From positions 1-19,572 of the forward strand of contig JBDNJM010000039.1 in the NCBI GenBank assembly GCA_041687755.1: DNA of 19,572 nucleotides, given 5' to 3'. This DNA comes from JBDNJM01 sp041687755. GTDB taxonomy: Bacteria; Planctomycetota; UBA1135; GCA-002686595. Positions 1-8,055 of the stretch are shown piece by piece. How positions within the stretch are numbered: the first letter of the stretch is position 1; each line of letters starts with the position of its first letter. A program made the position numbers and the translations under genes. The notes below the pieces were generated by a model. That model was not told the DNA's origin. It did no database searches and saw only the letters and a program-made list of their open reading frames with translations.

Positions 1-2
1 CG

Positions 3-149
3 AACCGGACGAGGAAGACGCCGGCGCAGATGCTTGGATTCGTGTCGCGACCGCTCGAGTCGGATGAACTCTTCCGGTGGCGCCAGGATTGGGGTCGGGA
101 CAGTCTTGATCCGGCCGACCGAAGAGGGCGGCGCAAGGTCATGGCCTGA
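3..149 (+). other. Possible 3' end of a gene cut by the window edge
   Basis: One plus-strand frame is open from the left edge to a TGA at 147-149 and reads like protein, with a stretch ending DELFRWRQDWGRDSLDP and a basic tail. About three quarters of its codons end in G or C, lower than in the clear genes of this window. The neighbouring frame is also open from the edge but stops near base 66. I do not recognise a family. From 150 to 273 I see nothing coding, only GGGCCC/CCTAGG-like short palindromes. This could equally be chance. Confidence 0.2.
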
Positions 150-273
150 CCTCGCGCTGGCGGGATCTGAGCGCCCGAGACCGCGACGAACAACACGGGG
201 GCAGGTCAGTTCATAGCCATCGGGGCCCTAGGGTTCTCCAGGATGGGCCCGGCTAGCCCACGTTCTGGGGCTC

Positions 274-1080
274 CTAGGCCGATTCTGAGCCCGTCAGCTC
301 CAAAACGGGCTCGGATCGCCGCTCGAGGGCCAGGTCCGCGACCGCTGCGGCGACCGCTGCAGGCTGGACGAGCCGCCCACCGGGGTTCTGCTGGGCGAAG
401 AACGCCTGGGCCTCCGCCTGCGTCTTGCCGGTCTTCTCGACCACGTTACGAATTGATGCCTGCAGCATCGGCGAGTCCACGTAGTGCGGGCAAACGGCGT
501 GGACGCGCGGCGGCCGAGTCCCGCGCTCGGCTGCCGCGGCGCGCGTCCAGCCGACCAGGGCGTGCTTCGAAGCGCAGTAGGCCGCCACGTACGCGTAGCC
601 CTGCAGCCCGGCCGAGGATGCCACGTTGACGATGCAGCCGTGGGGTCCGGCCAGGTCCGCTAGCAGGGCCTCGGCCAGCCGCACGGGCGCGTGGAAGTTC
701 AGCTCGAGGTGCAGCCGGTAGAGGTCCTCTCCATCGCCAAATCCGCCGCTGCGCTCGAGCGGGGCCGAGCGCGCGAGGCCCGCATTGTTGACGAGCAGCC
801 GCAGGCCGCCGGCCCCTTGAGCGAACTCCCGCAGGGGCCCGAGCGCCCCGGCGACCGCCGCCGGGTCCGTCACGTCGAGGCCCAGGGCCAGCGCGCGCCC
901 CCCCGTCTCGCGAATCGACGCCGCGACGTCTTCCGCCCGCTCGAGCCCGCGCGCGGCGACCACGACGGCGAAGCCCTCGGCCGCCAGCCCGCGCGCGATC
1001 GCTTCGCCGATGCCGCGGCTGGCCCCCGTGATCAGGGCTGCGCCGCCCGAGTTCTCTTGGCTGTCGTTGGTAGCAGTCAT
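274..1080 (-). CDS. SDR family NAD(P)-dependent oxidoreductase
   Basis: This is a 268-residue classical short-chain dehydrogenase, about the usual family length. The Rossmann nucleotide-binding motif TGASRGIG is at residues 18-25, the adenine-contact Asp-Val pair near 69-70, NNAG at 98-101, the catalytic Ser near 155-156, and the Y-x-x-x-K pair at Tyr168/Lys172. It should be a cytoplasmic NAD(P)H-linked carbonyl/alcohol oxidoreductase; the substrate cannot be read. I chose the ATG at 1080 because the motifs then fall at canonical positions. The frame stays open much further upstream, but there it is antisense to the neighbouring flavin oxidoreductase. It is divergent from that gene with 45 bp between starts, and a 27-bp palindrome lies there, so shared control is likely. 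The family call is firm. Confidence 0.93.
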   Translation of the reverse strand: MTATNDSQENSGGAALITGASRGIGEAIARGLAAEGFAVVVAARGLERAEDVAASIRETGGRALALGLDVTDPAAVAGALGPLREFAQGAGGLRLLVNNAGLARSAPLERSGGFGDGEDLYRLHLELNFHAPVRLAEALLADLAGPHGCIVNVASSAGLQGYAYVAAYCASKHALVGWTRAAAAERGTRPPRVHAVCPHYVDSPMLQASIRNVVEKTGKTQAEAQAFFAQQNPGGRLVQPAAVAAAVADLALERRSEPVLELTGSESA

Positions 1081-1088
1081 CGGGGCCC

Positions 1089-1115
1089 ACTGTAGCGCGC
1101 CCGGCGCGCTACAGT
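1089..1115. promoter_or_regulatory. 27-bp perfect palindrome between divergent genes
   Basis: The left arm ACTGTAGCGCGCC (1089-1101) is exactly mirrored by the right arm GGCGCGCTACAGT (1103-1115) around one central base. It fills 27 of the 45 bases between the two divergent start codons. It may be an operator for a dimeric regulator acting on both genes, or a hairpin in the leaders. No regulator gene is adjacent, and I cannot place -35/-10 boxes. Confidence 0.6.
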
Positions 1116-1125
1116 TCCGCTCGTC

Positions 1126-2589
1126 ATGACGCCCAAATCGACCGCGGTGCCGCTCCCCGAAGCGCGCTGGCCCAGCGCCGAGGAGGCGCTCAGCAGCCGG
1201 CTGTTCTCCCCGTGCAGGCTCGGCTCGGCCGAGGCGCGCACGCGCACTTGGATCCCGGCCATGGTGCCCTGGCGCTCCAACGAAGACGGCGAGGTCACGC
1301 CCGAAGTGCTCGACTGGTACGGGCGCTTTGCCGACGGGCGCCCCGGCGTGCTCGTGGTCGAGGCCACGGGCATCCGCGACGTGCCCTCCGGGCCCCTCCT
1401 GCGCATCGGCGACGATCGCTTCGTGCCGGGGCTGCGACGCCTCGTCGAGACGGTCCACGAGCGCTCGGGCGGCCAGACGCGCCTGCTGATCCAGGTGATC
1501 GACTTCCTTGGCATCAAGCGGCGTCCGGAGAAGGCCAAGTTCCTGGAGCGCTTCCTGCAGGTGACGCCCGAGCACGCCGCCGGCGTGCTCACCACGCCAG
1601 GGTTCGAGCAGCGCGCGCTCGAGTCGGAGGCGGACGTGCGCGCCGCGTTGGGCGAGCTGCCCCACGAACGCCTGCTCGAGGTCCTCGGGGACCGGGCCGC
1701 CGACGATCTCGAGCGCGGCTACCGCGAGCGCGTTGACGACGAGCACCTGCCCCACATCGCGGAGCTGCCGCAGGTCCTGCCCGGCCTGTTCGCGGACGCC
1801 AGCGCCCGCGCCGCCGAGGCCGGCTTCTGCGGCGTCGAACTGCACTTCGCCCACGCCTACACGATGGCCTCGTTCCTCTCTGCGGCCAACCGCCGGACAG
1901 ACGGCTACGGCGGCAGCGTCCAGAACCGCGCGCGGCTTCCGCTGGAGGTCTTTGCCGCGGTGCGCGAGCGGGTCGGCGCGGACTACCCCGTCGGCTGCCG
2001 CTTTCTCGGCGACGAAGTCATCGAGCAGGGCAGTGGCCTCGACGACGCGGTGCACTTCGGCCTGGCCTTCGCCGCGGCCGGCATGGACTTCCTCTCCGTC
2101 AGCAAGGGCGGCAAGTTCGAGGACGCCAAGCGGCCGCGCGTCGGCCACGCCGCCTACCCCTACACGGGGACAAGCGGCCACGAGTGCATGCCGACCGTGC
2201 GCATTGACGCCGCGGGCCCCTTCGGCCGCAACCTCCACCTCAGCGCCGCGATTCGCCAGGCCTTGCGCGCGGCCGGGCACACGACGCCCGTCGTCGGCGC
2301 CGGCGGCATCGCGACCTTCGAGCTGGCCGAGCAGGCGCTCGAGCGCGGCGACTGCGACTTCGTGGGCTCCGCGCGCCAGTCACTCGCCGATCCCGACTGG
2401 TGGCTGAAGATGGAGCGCGGCGCGGGCGACCAAGTCCGCCGCTGCATCTACACGAACTACTGTGAGGCGCTCGACCAGCGCCACGTCGAGGTCACCTGCC
2501 AGCTTTGGGACCGCGACAAGGAAGGCGCCGCCAGCCTGTCGAAGGACGGCAAGCGGCGCTTGATCGCGCCGCCCTGGGACGACGCGTAG
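1126..2589 (+). CDS. NADH:flavin oxidoreductase, Old Yellow Enzyme family
   Basis: This 487-residue protein is an FMN-dependent TIM-barrel ene-reductase type enzyme. The family signature around the substrate and FMN site is clear: GVELHFAHAY at about 236-245, then FLSAANRRTDGYGGS at about 250-264. It is followed by the phosphate-binding GAGGI (391-395) and GSARQSLADPDW (414-425). The C-terminus has only three cysteines (440, 446, 458), whereas the iron-sulfur-bearing members of this family have a four-cysteine cluster site, so a cluster is doubtful. The N-terminal SPCRLGSAEARTR segment replaces the usual start of the barrel, and residues 150-210 form an insertion-like stretch. The ATG at 1126 is used; no strong Shine-Dalgarno is visible. 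It probably reduces an activated C=C bond, perhaps in the same pathway as the divergent SDR (inference). Confidence 0.9.
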   Translation: MTPKSTAVPLPEARWPSAEEALSSRLFSPCRLGSAEARTRTWIPAMVPWRSNEDGEVTPEVLDWYGRFADGRPGVLVVEATGIRDVPSGPLLRIGDDRFVPGLRRLVETVHERSGGQTRLLIQVIDFLGIKRRPEKAKFLERFLQVTPEHAAGVLTTPGFEQRALESEADVRAALGELPHERLLEVLGDRAADDLERGYRERVDDEHLPHIAELPQVLPGLFADASARAAEAGFCGVELHFAHAYTMASFLSAANRRTDGYGGSVQNRARLPLEVFAAVRERVGADYPVGCRFLGDEVIEQGSGLDDAVHFGLAFAAAGMDFLSVSKGGKFEDAKRPRVGHAAYPYTGTSGHECMPTVRIDAAGPFGRNLHLSAAIRQALRAAGHTTPVVGAGGIATFELAEQALERGDCDFVGSARQSLADPDWWLKMERGAGDQVRRCIYTNYCEALDQRHVEVTCQLWDRDKEGAASLSKDGKRRLIAPPWDDA

Positions 2590-2601
2590 CGGGAGCCTCC
2601 C

Positions 2602-3639
2602 CTACTCCAGGGAGGTCTCCGACAGAATCGTGCCCGACCAGGTGAACTCTGCCGTGATCGGGATCTCACCGCCGTCCATCGATGCGACGGCCTCGACCAA
2701 CAGGTCGGTCGTCCAGTCGCCCGCGAGGCTGTGCTCCACCGGCCGCGCCGGCTCCAGATCCCAGACCAAGGTGCCGGCGAGCTCGAACTCGATCGCGGCC
2801 TCGGCCGTCGTCTCCGCAGGCGCAGCCTCGTCGGCCGAACCACCAACCTGGATCGCCTCGCTGAACGGCTCGCTCAGGTCGAGCGCGACGCTCCACTCGC
2901 CCTTGTACTGGATCACTGCGCGGCCCTCATCGAGCTTCGTGAGCTGACACTCGACCTTGAGGTCGCCGTCCATCGCGGCGAGGATCTCCGGCAGCTGCGC
3001 GTGCAGCAGCCGCCCCATGCTGTCGTCCTCGCCGTCCTCGGGAGAGTCCGGCATCAGCTCGACCACGGTCGCGAAGCCGAGCCCCGGAAGGATCAGGCCG
3101 GCGGCGGTCTCAGGATCCAGCTCGACATCCCAGGTCCCCTCCAGCTCCACGTCGTCCTCCGGCAGCAGTGCTTCGAACAGCGCCTCCGCTGAGAGCGCGC
3201 CCTCCGCGTCCACGTCGAGCGATTCGCCCTCCTCGTCGATCGCGGCGCCGCTCCAGCTGTCGCCGCCCCGGCTGAAGCGCACTCCTTGCCCAATTTCCAG
3301 CTCGCCGGCCGCCTCACTCTCCTCGCCGTCGATCTCCATCAGGCTCAACCAAATCGAGCGCTCGCCGCCCTCGCCGGGCACGACCCGCAGGTTCGAGGTC
3401 AGCACACGCTCGCCGCTCATCGCGCTCTCGTCGTAGTCTTGGATCACGGCCTCGGGCGGCATCTCGTTCCCCTGGATCGTGATCGAGGCGTCCTCGAAAT
3501 CGGAGCGAAACTCAAGCTCGGTGCTCAAAATCAGCGACTCGCCGACCGCGGGGGCGCAGGCGATTCGGTCGACGGTCGAGAGGGCGAAACCAAACAGGCC
3601 CACGGTGCTGCCCAGGGTGATCAAGAGGGGGGTCTTCAT
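2602..3639 (-). CDS. Acidic exported protein of unknown function
   Basis: This 345-residue protein begins with Met-Lys and a hydrophobic stretch (about residues 4-21), consistent with a Sec signal peptide, although no sharp cleavage site or lipobox is evident. The mature part is strongly acidic, rich in Glu, Asp, Ala and Gly, with alternating short beta-like segments and no recognised catalytic motif. An Ala/Glu-rich linker (ADEAAPAETTAEAA) lies near residues 270-285, followed by a segment ending FTWSGTILSETSLE. I do not recognise the family. It lies 54 bp downstream of the DUF2071 gene on the same strand, so the two may be co-transcribed. Its stop is 12 bp from that of the convergent oxidoreductase. 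That it is a gene is well supported by length, start and codon use; its function is unknown. Confidence 0.75.
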   Translation of the reverse strand: MKTPLLITLGSTVGLFGFALSTVDRIACAPAVGESLILSTELEFRSDFEDASITIQGNEMPPEAVIQDYDESAMSGERVLTSNLRVVPGEGGERSIWLSLMEIDGEESEAAGELEIGQGVRFSRGGDSWSGAAIDEEGESLDVDAEGALSAEALFEALLPEDDVELEGTWDVELDPETAAGLILPGLGFATVVELMPDSPEDGEDDSMGRLLHAQLPEILAAMDGDLKVECQLTKLDEGRAVIQYKGEWSVALDLSEPFSEAIQVGGSADEAAPAETTAEAAIEFELAGTLVWDLEPARPVEHSLAGDWTTDLLVEAVASMDGGEIPITAEFTWSGTILSETSLE

Positions 3640-3693
3640 GGAGGGGACTACGCAGGCCCCCCTCCAGGATTGGACCGAAGGCCCGAGAATCTC

Positions 3694-4437
3694 TCAGGTC
3701 AGCCGCTCGAGCCGCCAGACGACGACGTCGAGCCGCTCCGCGTACAGCAGCGAGACCGGCGGCCTCGCGAGGCTGGGCCCCAGGGGCGCGCCGTAGTCGA
3801 GCCGTTCGAAGCGCGCCTCGGCCGGCTGGAGCGGCCAGGGCCCGTGGTGGATCTCGCCGCGGTACAGCCGGCCCCGGCGCGAGCGGGCGTAGAGGCAGTA
3901 GCGCTCGGTGAGCCAGTGCTCAAGCGTCCCCGGCCGCGCGCGCTCGACGTCCCCCACCGGCCGGTAGTGCGCCTCGAGACCGATGCCCGGCTCCGCCGCG
4001 AGCTCGGAGGTGTAGTGGACCTCGTCCGAGCCCGAAGCGCGCCGGCAGGCCATGCGCGCGTACCTGTACGGCAGGTGGAACGCGGCCTTGGCAATGGCCA
4101 CGGCCAGACGCTGGTGCGCGTCGAGGGAGAAGAACCACACGCCCGGCTTGCCGTCGCGGACCACGTAGGTGCGCAGGTTGAGCTCGGGGAAGGCCGACAG
4201 CCCGGGAACCGCCGGCAGCCAGCGCGGCGCGACGCCCTCCATGCGGAACGGCACCACCCCCAGGTAGGCCCGGCCCTCGCGGCGGTCCAGTTCGAGCCCG
4301 TCCGGGAGCTCGGCCGTCAGCAGCTCTGCAGGCACCTCCCAATGGGCGAACAGCAGCTCGCGCCAGGTCTGGCGCATGATCCAGAGCCCCTCAGGGAGGG
4401 CCCAGGGACGGTCTTCGGCGGGGGCGGGACGTTTCAT
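3694..4437 (-). CDS. DUF2071 (YqjF-like) family protein
   Basis: This 247-residue protein matches the DUF2071 pattern through its first half. It has W-R-E-LLFAHW near 25-33, LP-x-GLELD near 45-51, then YLGVVPFRMEGV (58-69), FPELNLRTYV (83-92) and PGVWFFSLDA (98-107), and later an LPYRYA motif. The family is a compact soluble beta-rich fold whose biochemical role is not established to my knowledge; it resembles acetoacetate decarboxylase-like folds. The ATG at 4437 was chosen because homology begins about 20 residues later, and the 45 residues upstream in frame are Arg/Gly-rich and unlike protein. It is divergent from the exported beta-helix-type gene, with 110 bp between starts. Confidence 0.85.
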   Translation of the reverse strand: MKRPAPAEDRPWALPEGLWIMRQTWRELLFAHWEVPAELLTAELPDGLELDRREGRAYLGVVPFRMEGVAPRWLPAVPGLSAFPELNLRTYVVRDGKPGVWFFSLDAHQRLAVAIAKAAFHLPYRYARMACRRASGSDEVHYTSELAAEPGIGLEAHYRPVGDVERARPGTLEHWLTERYCLYARSRRGRLYRGEIHHGPWPLQPAEARFERLDYGAPLGPSLARPPVSLLYAERLDVVVWRLERLT

Positions 4438-4547
4438 CGGCCCCCAGCGTGCCAAACTGCGGCTCACGGACCGACCCGGCCGCCTTACCGAATCCGCCAC
4501 GCCTCCCCGCAGCCCCCAGCTGCCCCGCGCCCAGCGACCCCCTCGCC

Positions 4548-5888
4548 ATGCCTCTCCTTCCGCGCTTCGCACTTGCTCTACTCCTGCTGCTCTCGGGCGG
4601 CCTGCTTCCTCAGCGCGCCGAGGCCCAGCTGCCCGGCGCCCTGGAGCCGCGGGTCGGCACCATCGCTGGCACGATCCGCTGTCGCCCCGGCTTCATCGAG
4701 CTGCCCGGAGAAGCCGGCTTCGAGACGCGCAACCCGATCGCGATCGCGCTCGAGCTGGCCGCCCCGGGATGCCTCATCCTGCTCGCCGACGGCGACTACC
4801 CGCGACTGGGCATCGGCATCAACGGCCGCGCCTGGTGGAACGCGCGCCAGGCCCGCGGTACGCCTCTCAGCCCGATCGTCGTGCGCGGCTCCGGCCGCAG
4901 CCGCATCCTCCCCGGCGACGCGGGCGACACGCTCGGCATCGACCAGAAGGGACCGACCGGCTGGATCACGTTCGAGCGCGTCGACTTCGTCGCGGGCTAC
5001 CGCGCCGGCATCTTCTTCTACGACCTGCCCGACAACAGCGCCCACGAGGGCTTCAAGTTCTACGACTGCAACATCGACGGCGAGTGGGACCACTTCACGG
5101 ACTCTGGCCCGCACTCCTCCAAGTGGGGCGTGCTGGGTCATGACCTGAAGGACTTCGTGTTCGCGGGCACGACCTCGCGCGTCACGGTCGAGAACATTCG
5201 CCAAGAGCACGGCTTCTACCTGCAGAGCCCGCGCGGTGACATCACGCTGGAGCGCATCGACGGACGCCTGCTCGGCCGCACCTTCGTGCAGCTGACCGCG
5301 CGCCAGCGCTCGGGCCCTCCCGGCTCCGGACGCATCCTGATCCGCGACTGCACCGCCACCGACGTCGGGGTGGCCAAGGGCGATGCCTTCAAAGGCGGCT
5401 CGGCGTTCACCTTCGCGGGGCGCTTGACCAACTGCACAATCGAGCTGATCAGCAACACGTACCGCGCCGGCTTCGATCGCGCCGCCAAGAAGCTCACGAC
5501 CAAGAACGCCCCCTACGGCTCGGGCGCGCTGGTGGCCTGGGACGGGGCTGAGGGCGCGATGAACGGCCGGCTGATCCTGCGCGGCAACGACTTCGAGCGC
5601 GCCACCGGCTGCGGCGACCGCGCCCTGGTCTCGATCGGCGCCTGCCGTTCGGTGCAGGTGACCGGCAGCAACCGCTTCGTCAGCGGCTCGCGCTGGGCGG
5701 CGCTCGAGCTGGACCCCGTGGGCGGCGACGGCAAGCTCAAGAACCTCGCGAACGGCCAGGTCGTCCTGGAGCAAGGGCTGACCCTCGACGGCGCCCTGCG
5801 CGTCCGCAAGCGGGATTTGTCGCCCGCGGAGGTCGCCGAGCGCCTCACACCTCCCGCCTCGGGTGACCCGGGCAGCTTGCCGCGTTAG
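4548..5888 (+). CDS. Exported protein, possible right-handed beta-helix
   Basis: I start this 446-residue protein at the ATG at 4548, because it opens a textbook signal peptide: MPLLPR, a leucine-rich core, then AEA before Gln27. The earlier in-frame ATG at 4449 adds 33 Pro/Ala-rich residues that would spoil the signal. The mature part shows short repeated strands with Gly/Asn turns, such as ITFERVDFVAGY, HEGFKFYDCNID, ITLERIDGRLLG, ILIRDCTATDVG and LILRGNDFERA. This is the rhythm of parallel beta-helix proteins. I see no clear lyase or glycosidase active site. The product is probably periplasmic or surface-exposed. Fold assignment is inference from strand rhythm; gene reality and export are well supported. 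Confidence 0.75.
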   Translation: MPLLPRFALALLLLLSGGLLPQRAEAQLPGALEPRVGTIAGTIRCRPGFIELPGEAGFETRNPIAIALELAAPGCLILLADGDYPRLGIGINGRAWWNARQARGTPLSPIVVRGSGRSRILPGDAGDTLGIDQKGPTGWITFERVDFVAGYRAGIFFYDLPDNSAHEGFKFYDCNIDGEWDHFTDSGPHSSKWGVLGHDLKDFVFAGTTSRVTVENIRQEHGFYLQSPRGDITLERIDGRLLGRTFVQLTARQRSGPPGSGRILIRDCTATDVGVAKGDAFKGGSAFTFAGRLTNCTIELISNTYRAGFDRAAKKLTTKNAPYGSGALVAWDGAEGAMNGRLILRGNDFERATGCGDRALVSIGACRSVQVTGSNRFVSGSRWAALELDPVGGDGKLKNLANGQVVLEQGLTLDGALRVRKRDLSPAEVAERLTPPASGDPGSLPR

Positions 5889-5998
5889 GGTCTTCGACCT
5901 CAGATCGCCGGTCCGCGCCCACCCGCGCGGGTCCGGATTCGTCTTCACTTCCAGAAATTCAGGCCCCCTGCGGGCCGCCCCAGCGACTAGGACCTCCC

Positions 5999-7654
5999 GT
6001 GCTTTCAACGCTACTGCTCCTGACCGGCACCGCGCCGACTGTTCCCTTCTCCGTTCCCCAGGAGCCCGAGGAGGTCGTTGTCGAGACCGTTCAGGATCCC
6101 GCCCCTGCGCCCGCCCCTGCGCCCGCCCCTGCGCCCGCCCCGACGCCCGTCGAGAACAACCCCGTCGAGAACAACCCCCTCGACAACATCCCCGCCGACG
6201 GCGCCGCCCCGATCACGACCGAGTCGGGCCTGACCTACTCGATGATCACGCCGGGCAACCCGGCCGGCGCGGCTCCCCTCCGGGGCGACGAAGTCGTCGT
6301 GCGCTACACGGGCTGGCTCACCGACGGCACCCAGTTCGATTCCAGCAACGGCAGCACCGCGCAGTTCCGGCTGGGCGAGGTCGTGGAGGGCTGGAACGAA
6401 GGCCTGACCTACATGACGCCGGGCGCGACCTTCAAGTTTACGATCCCCTCGGACCTGGGCTACGGCGAGCGCGGTAGCGGTGGCAGCATCCCGCCCGGCG
6501 CGACCCTGGTCTTCCTGGTCGACCTCGTGGAGGTGGTCCCCGGCCCCGAGCTGCTGGACTTCGTGCCGCTACTCGGTGAGACCGTGCAGACCACGCCCGC
6601 CGGCACCCGCTACGTAACCCTCGCTGCCGGCATCGGCGAGCCGATCGCCGACGACAGCTACTACTCCCTGGAGTTCGTCGTGTTCCAGGACGGCGAGCCC
6701 ATGGTCGCCAGCGCCTGGCAGGGCCCGATCCGCAACACCTTCGACACGGAGCGCATCCCGTTCCTGAAGGACCTGCGCGGCCTGATCCGCGAGGGCGCCG
6801 AGTTCATCACCGAGTACGCCCCGCTGCCCGACGCAGAGCTGCCCGACCTGGGCGAACTCGTCGGCAGCGTTTGGCACGTCAAGGTCGATTCGGTCGAGCA
6901 CTCACGGATGATTCCGCCGTTTCAAATGCCCGTTCCCGACGCGTCCCTGGCGACCGCCGGGGGCTACACGTACCAGGTCCTGACCCCCGGTGCGGGCGAG
7001 ATCTGCGGCACGGACACCGTGTTCGAGCTCGACTACGTCCTGTACTCGGAGACCGGTGAGGTCCTCGACTCGAGCTACGGCGCGCTCGCCCAGCCCATCC
7101 GCGCGAAGGCGGCCGACGCCGGCCTCCCGATTCTCCGGGAGCTGCCCGCGCTCATGGCCGCCGGCCAGACCGTGATCGCGGCGATGCCGGTCGCCGACTT
7201 CGGCCCCCAGGCACCGCCCCAGGTGGCCGGCCAGGCGACCTGCTACTGGCACTTCACCCTGCAGCAGATCATCCCTCCGATGCCCGCACCGGAGTTCCGC
7301 CTGCCCACGGCTGAGGGCGCCAACGTCACCACGACCGCGAGCGGCCTGCGCATCGAGGTCCTCGAAGAGGGCACCGGCGCCCAGCCCCAGCGAAGCTCGA
7401 CCGTCGAGGTCCACTACGCCGGCTGGCTGACCGATGGCACCGGCTTCGACAACAGCTTCGACCGCGGCGCGCCCTCCCAGTTCGGCGTCGGCCAGGTGAT
7501 CCCCGGCTGGACCGAAGCGCTGCTCACGATGAAGGTGGGCGGCAAGGCCCTGCTCTACATCCCCGCCGCGATCGGCTACGGGCCGCGCGGCGTCGGCTCG
7601 ATCCCGCCGAACAGCGACCTCATCTTCTACGTGCACATGCTCGAAGTGCTCTGA
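5999..7654 (+). CDS. Exported FKBP-type prolyl isomerase with four FKBP-like modules
   Basis: This is a 551-residue protein with a GTG start; AGGA at 5989-5992 gives a well-spaced ribosome site. The N-terminus is short and hydrophobic (MLSTLLLLTG), a weak signal peptide without a basic residue. An Ala-Pro repeat linker and PVENN repeats follow (about 34-62). The first FKBP domain (about 70-180) has YTGWLTDGTQFDSS, VVEGW, LGYGERG and SIPPG. The last (about 440-551) has YAGWLTDGTGFDNS, VIPGW, IGYGPRG and SIPPNS. Both keep the core aromatic and Ile residues of the active pocket. Between them, about 195-297 and 317-423, are two further stretches with the same strand order but without those residues. 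It should catalyse cis-trans isomerisation of Xaa-Pro bonds in the periplasm and act as a folding factor. A strong stem-loop follows the stop. Confidence 0.9.
   Translation: MLSTLLLLTGTAPTVPFSVPQEPEEVVVETVQDPAPAPAPAPAPAPAPTPVENNPVENNPLDNIPADGAAPITTESGLTYSMITPGNPAGAAPLRGDEVVVRYTGWLTDGTQFDSSNGSTAQFRLGEVVEGWNEGLTYMTPGATFKFTIPSDLGYGERGSGGSIPPGATLVFLVDLVEVVPGPELLDFVPLLGETVQTTPAGTRYVTLAAGIGEPIADDSYYSLEFVVFQDGEPMVASAWQGPIRNTFDTERIPFLKDLRGLIREGAEFITEYAPLPDAELPDLGELVGSVWHVKVDSVEHSRMIPPFQMPVPDASLATAGGYTYQVLTPGAGEICGTDTVFELDYVLYSETGEVLDSSYGALAQPIRAKAADAGLPILRELPALMAAGQTVIAAMPVADFGPQAPPQVAGQATCYWHFTLQQIIPPMPAPEFRLPTAEGANVTTTASGLRIEVLEEGTGAQPQRSSTVEVHYAGWLTDGTGFDNSFDRGAPSQFGVGQVIPGWTEALLTMKVGGKALLYIPAAIGYGPRGVGSIPPNSDLIFYVHMLEVL
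6110..6182 (+). repeat. Short in-gene tandem repeats coding Ala-Pro and PVENN
   Basis: A 12-base unit, CGCCCCTGCGCC in one phase, is repeated about three times and encodes alternating Ala-Pro. It is followed by two near-copies of a 15-base unit encoding PVENN. These form the flexible linker between the signal region and the first FKBP domain. Confidence 0.75.
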
Positions 7655-7678
7655 GCCGAGCCCACCCGGCCTCGCCGA

Positions 7679-7721
7679 GCAAGCGCCGCCCTAGTCCCGC
7701 CCGGACCCGGGCGGCGCTTGC
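7679..7721 (+). terminator. Stem-loop after the FKBP gene
   Basis: There is a 13-bp perfect stem, GCAAGCGCCGCCC (7679-7691) pairing with GGGCGGCGCTTGC (7709-7721), with a 17-base loop, starting 25 bases after the FKBP stop. No T-run follows, so intrinsic termination is plausible but unproven. It could instead stabilise the 3' end. Confidence 0.55.
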
Positions 7722-7723
7722 GT

Positions 7724-7745
7724 GGGGTCGGACGGGAATCCGCCA
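7724..7745 (+). repeat. Left copy of a 22-bp inverted repeat
   Basis: This begins GGGGTCGGACGGGAATCC and matches the reverse complement of 8034-8055 at 20 of 22 positions. Its internal palindrome is degraded compared with the right copy. Confidence 0.6.
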
Positions 7746-8033
7746 ACTCGCTCGGCACGCCCCACCTAGGGGCGGGCAGAGCCCTGGTTCTGCCCTCCCG
7801 TCCGGTCCATTGGACCCCTCTCGCCCAGTCGGGATCCGACTCGGCTCGATCGACGCATCCGCTCGACGTCCCAGCCGGATAGCAGCGCACTCGGGCCGCG
7901 GTGTCGAGAGCCGACACCGGGGCCAGCAAGGAGGTGCGCGTGCCGGCTTAAATCCGTTCGCGGGCGGAATGAGCACGACGAGCGCTGAAGACTCGGCCCT
8001 GGGCGGCGTCAGGCCGGGTCTCCGGCGGCCAAC

Positions 8034-8055
8034 TGGCGGATTCCGGTCAGACCCC
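8034..8055 (-). repeat. Right copy of a 22-bp inverted repeat, overlapping a stop codon
   Basis: On the minus strand this reads GGGGTCTGACCGGAATCC and onwards, with a perfect 9-bp palindrome GGTCTGACC. The TGA inside it is the stop codon of the CRTAC1-like gene, and the preceding GTC is its last codon (Val). Confidence 0.6.

Larger units (their letters stand above)
7655..8046. other. Convergent intergenic region, hairpin-rich, no gene
   Basis: The 392 bases between the FKBP and CRTAC1-like stops hold no convincing coding frame. They hold many perfect short hairpins besides the terminator: CGCCCC/GGGGCG (7758-7774), GGGCAGA/TCTGCCC (7774-7795), GGTCCATTGGACC (7804-7816), CGGTGTC/GACACCG (7899-7919) and GCCGG/CCGGC (8013-8026). 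The region is bounded by related inverted repeats. It may be a mobile-element remnant or simply a two-sided terminator zone. Confidence 0.5.

Noticed and set aside
283..308. GAGCCCGT/ACGGGCTC hairpin near the SDR 3' end
   Set aside because: It lies inside the coding sequence before the stop, and its bases are explained by ordinary codons.
1081..2280. N-terminal extension of the SDR frame by 400 residues
   Set aside because: It is the exact antisense of the flavin oxidoreductase, and the SDR motifs fall at canonical positions only with the ATG at 1080.
4578..6008. 476-residue minus-strand open frame
   Set aside because: It is antisense to the signal-peptide-bearing exported protein and has no recognisable motif.
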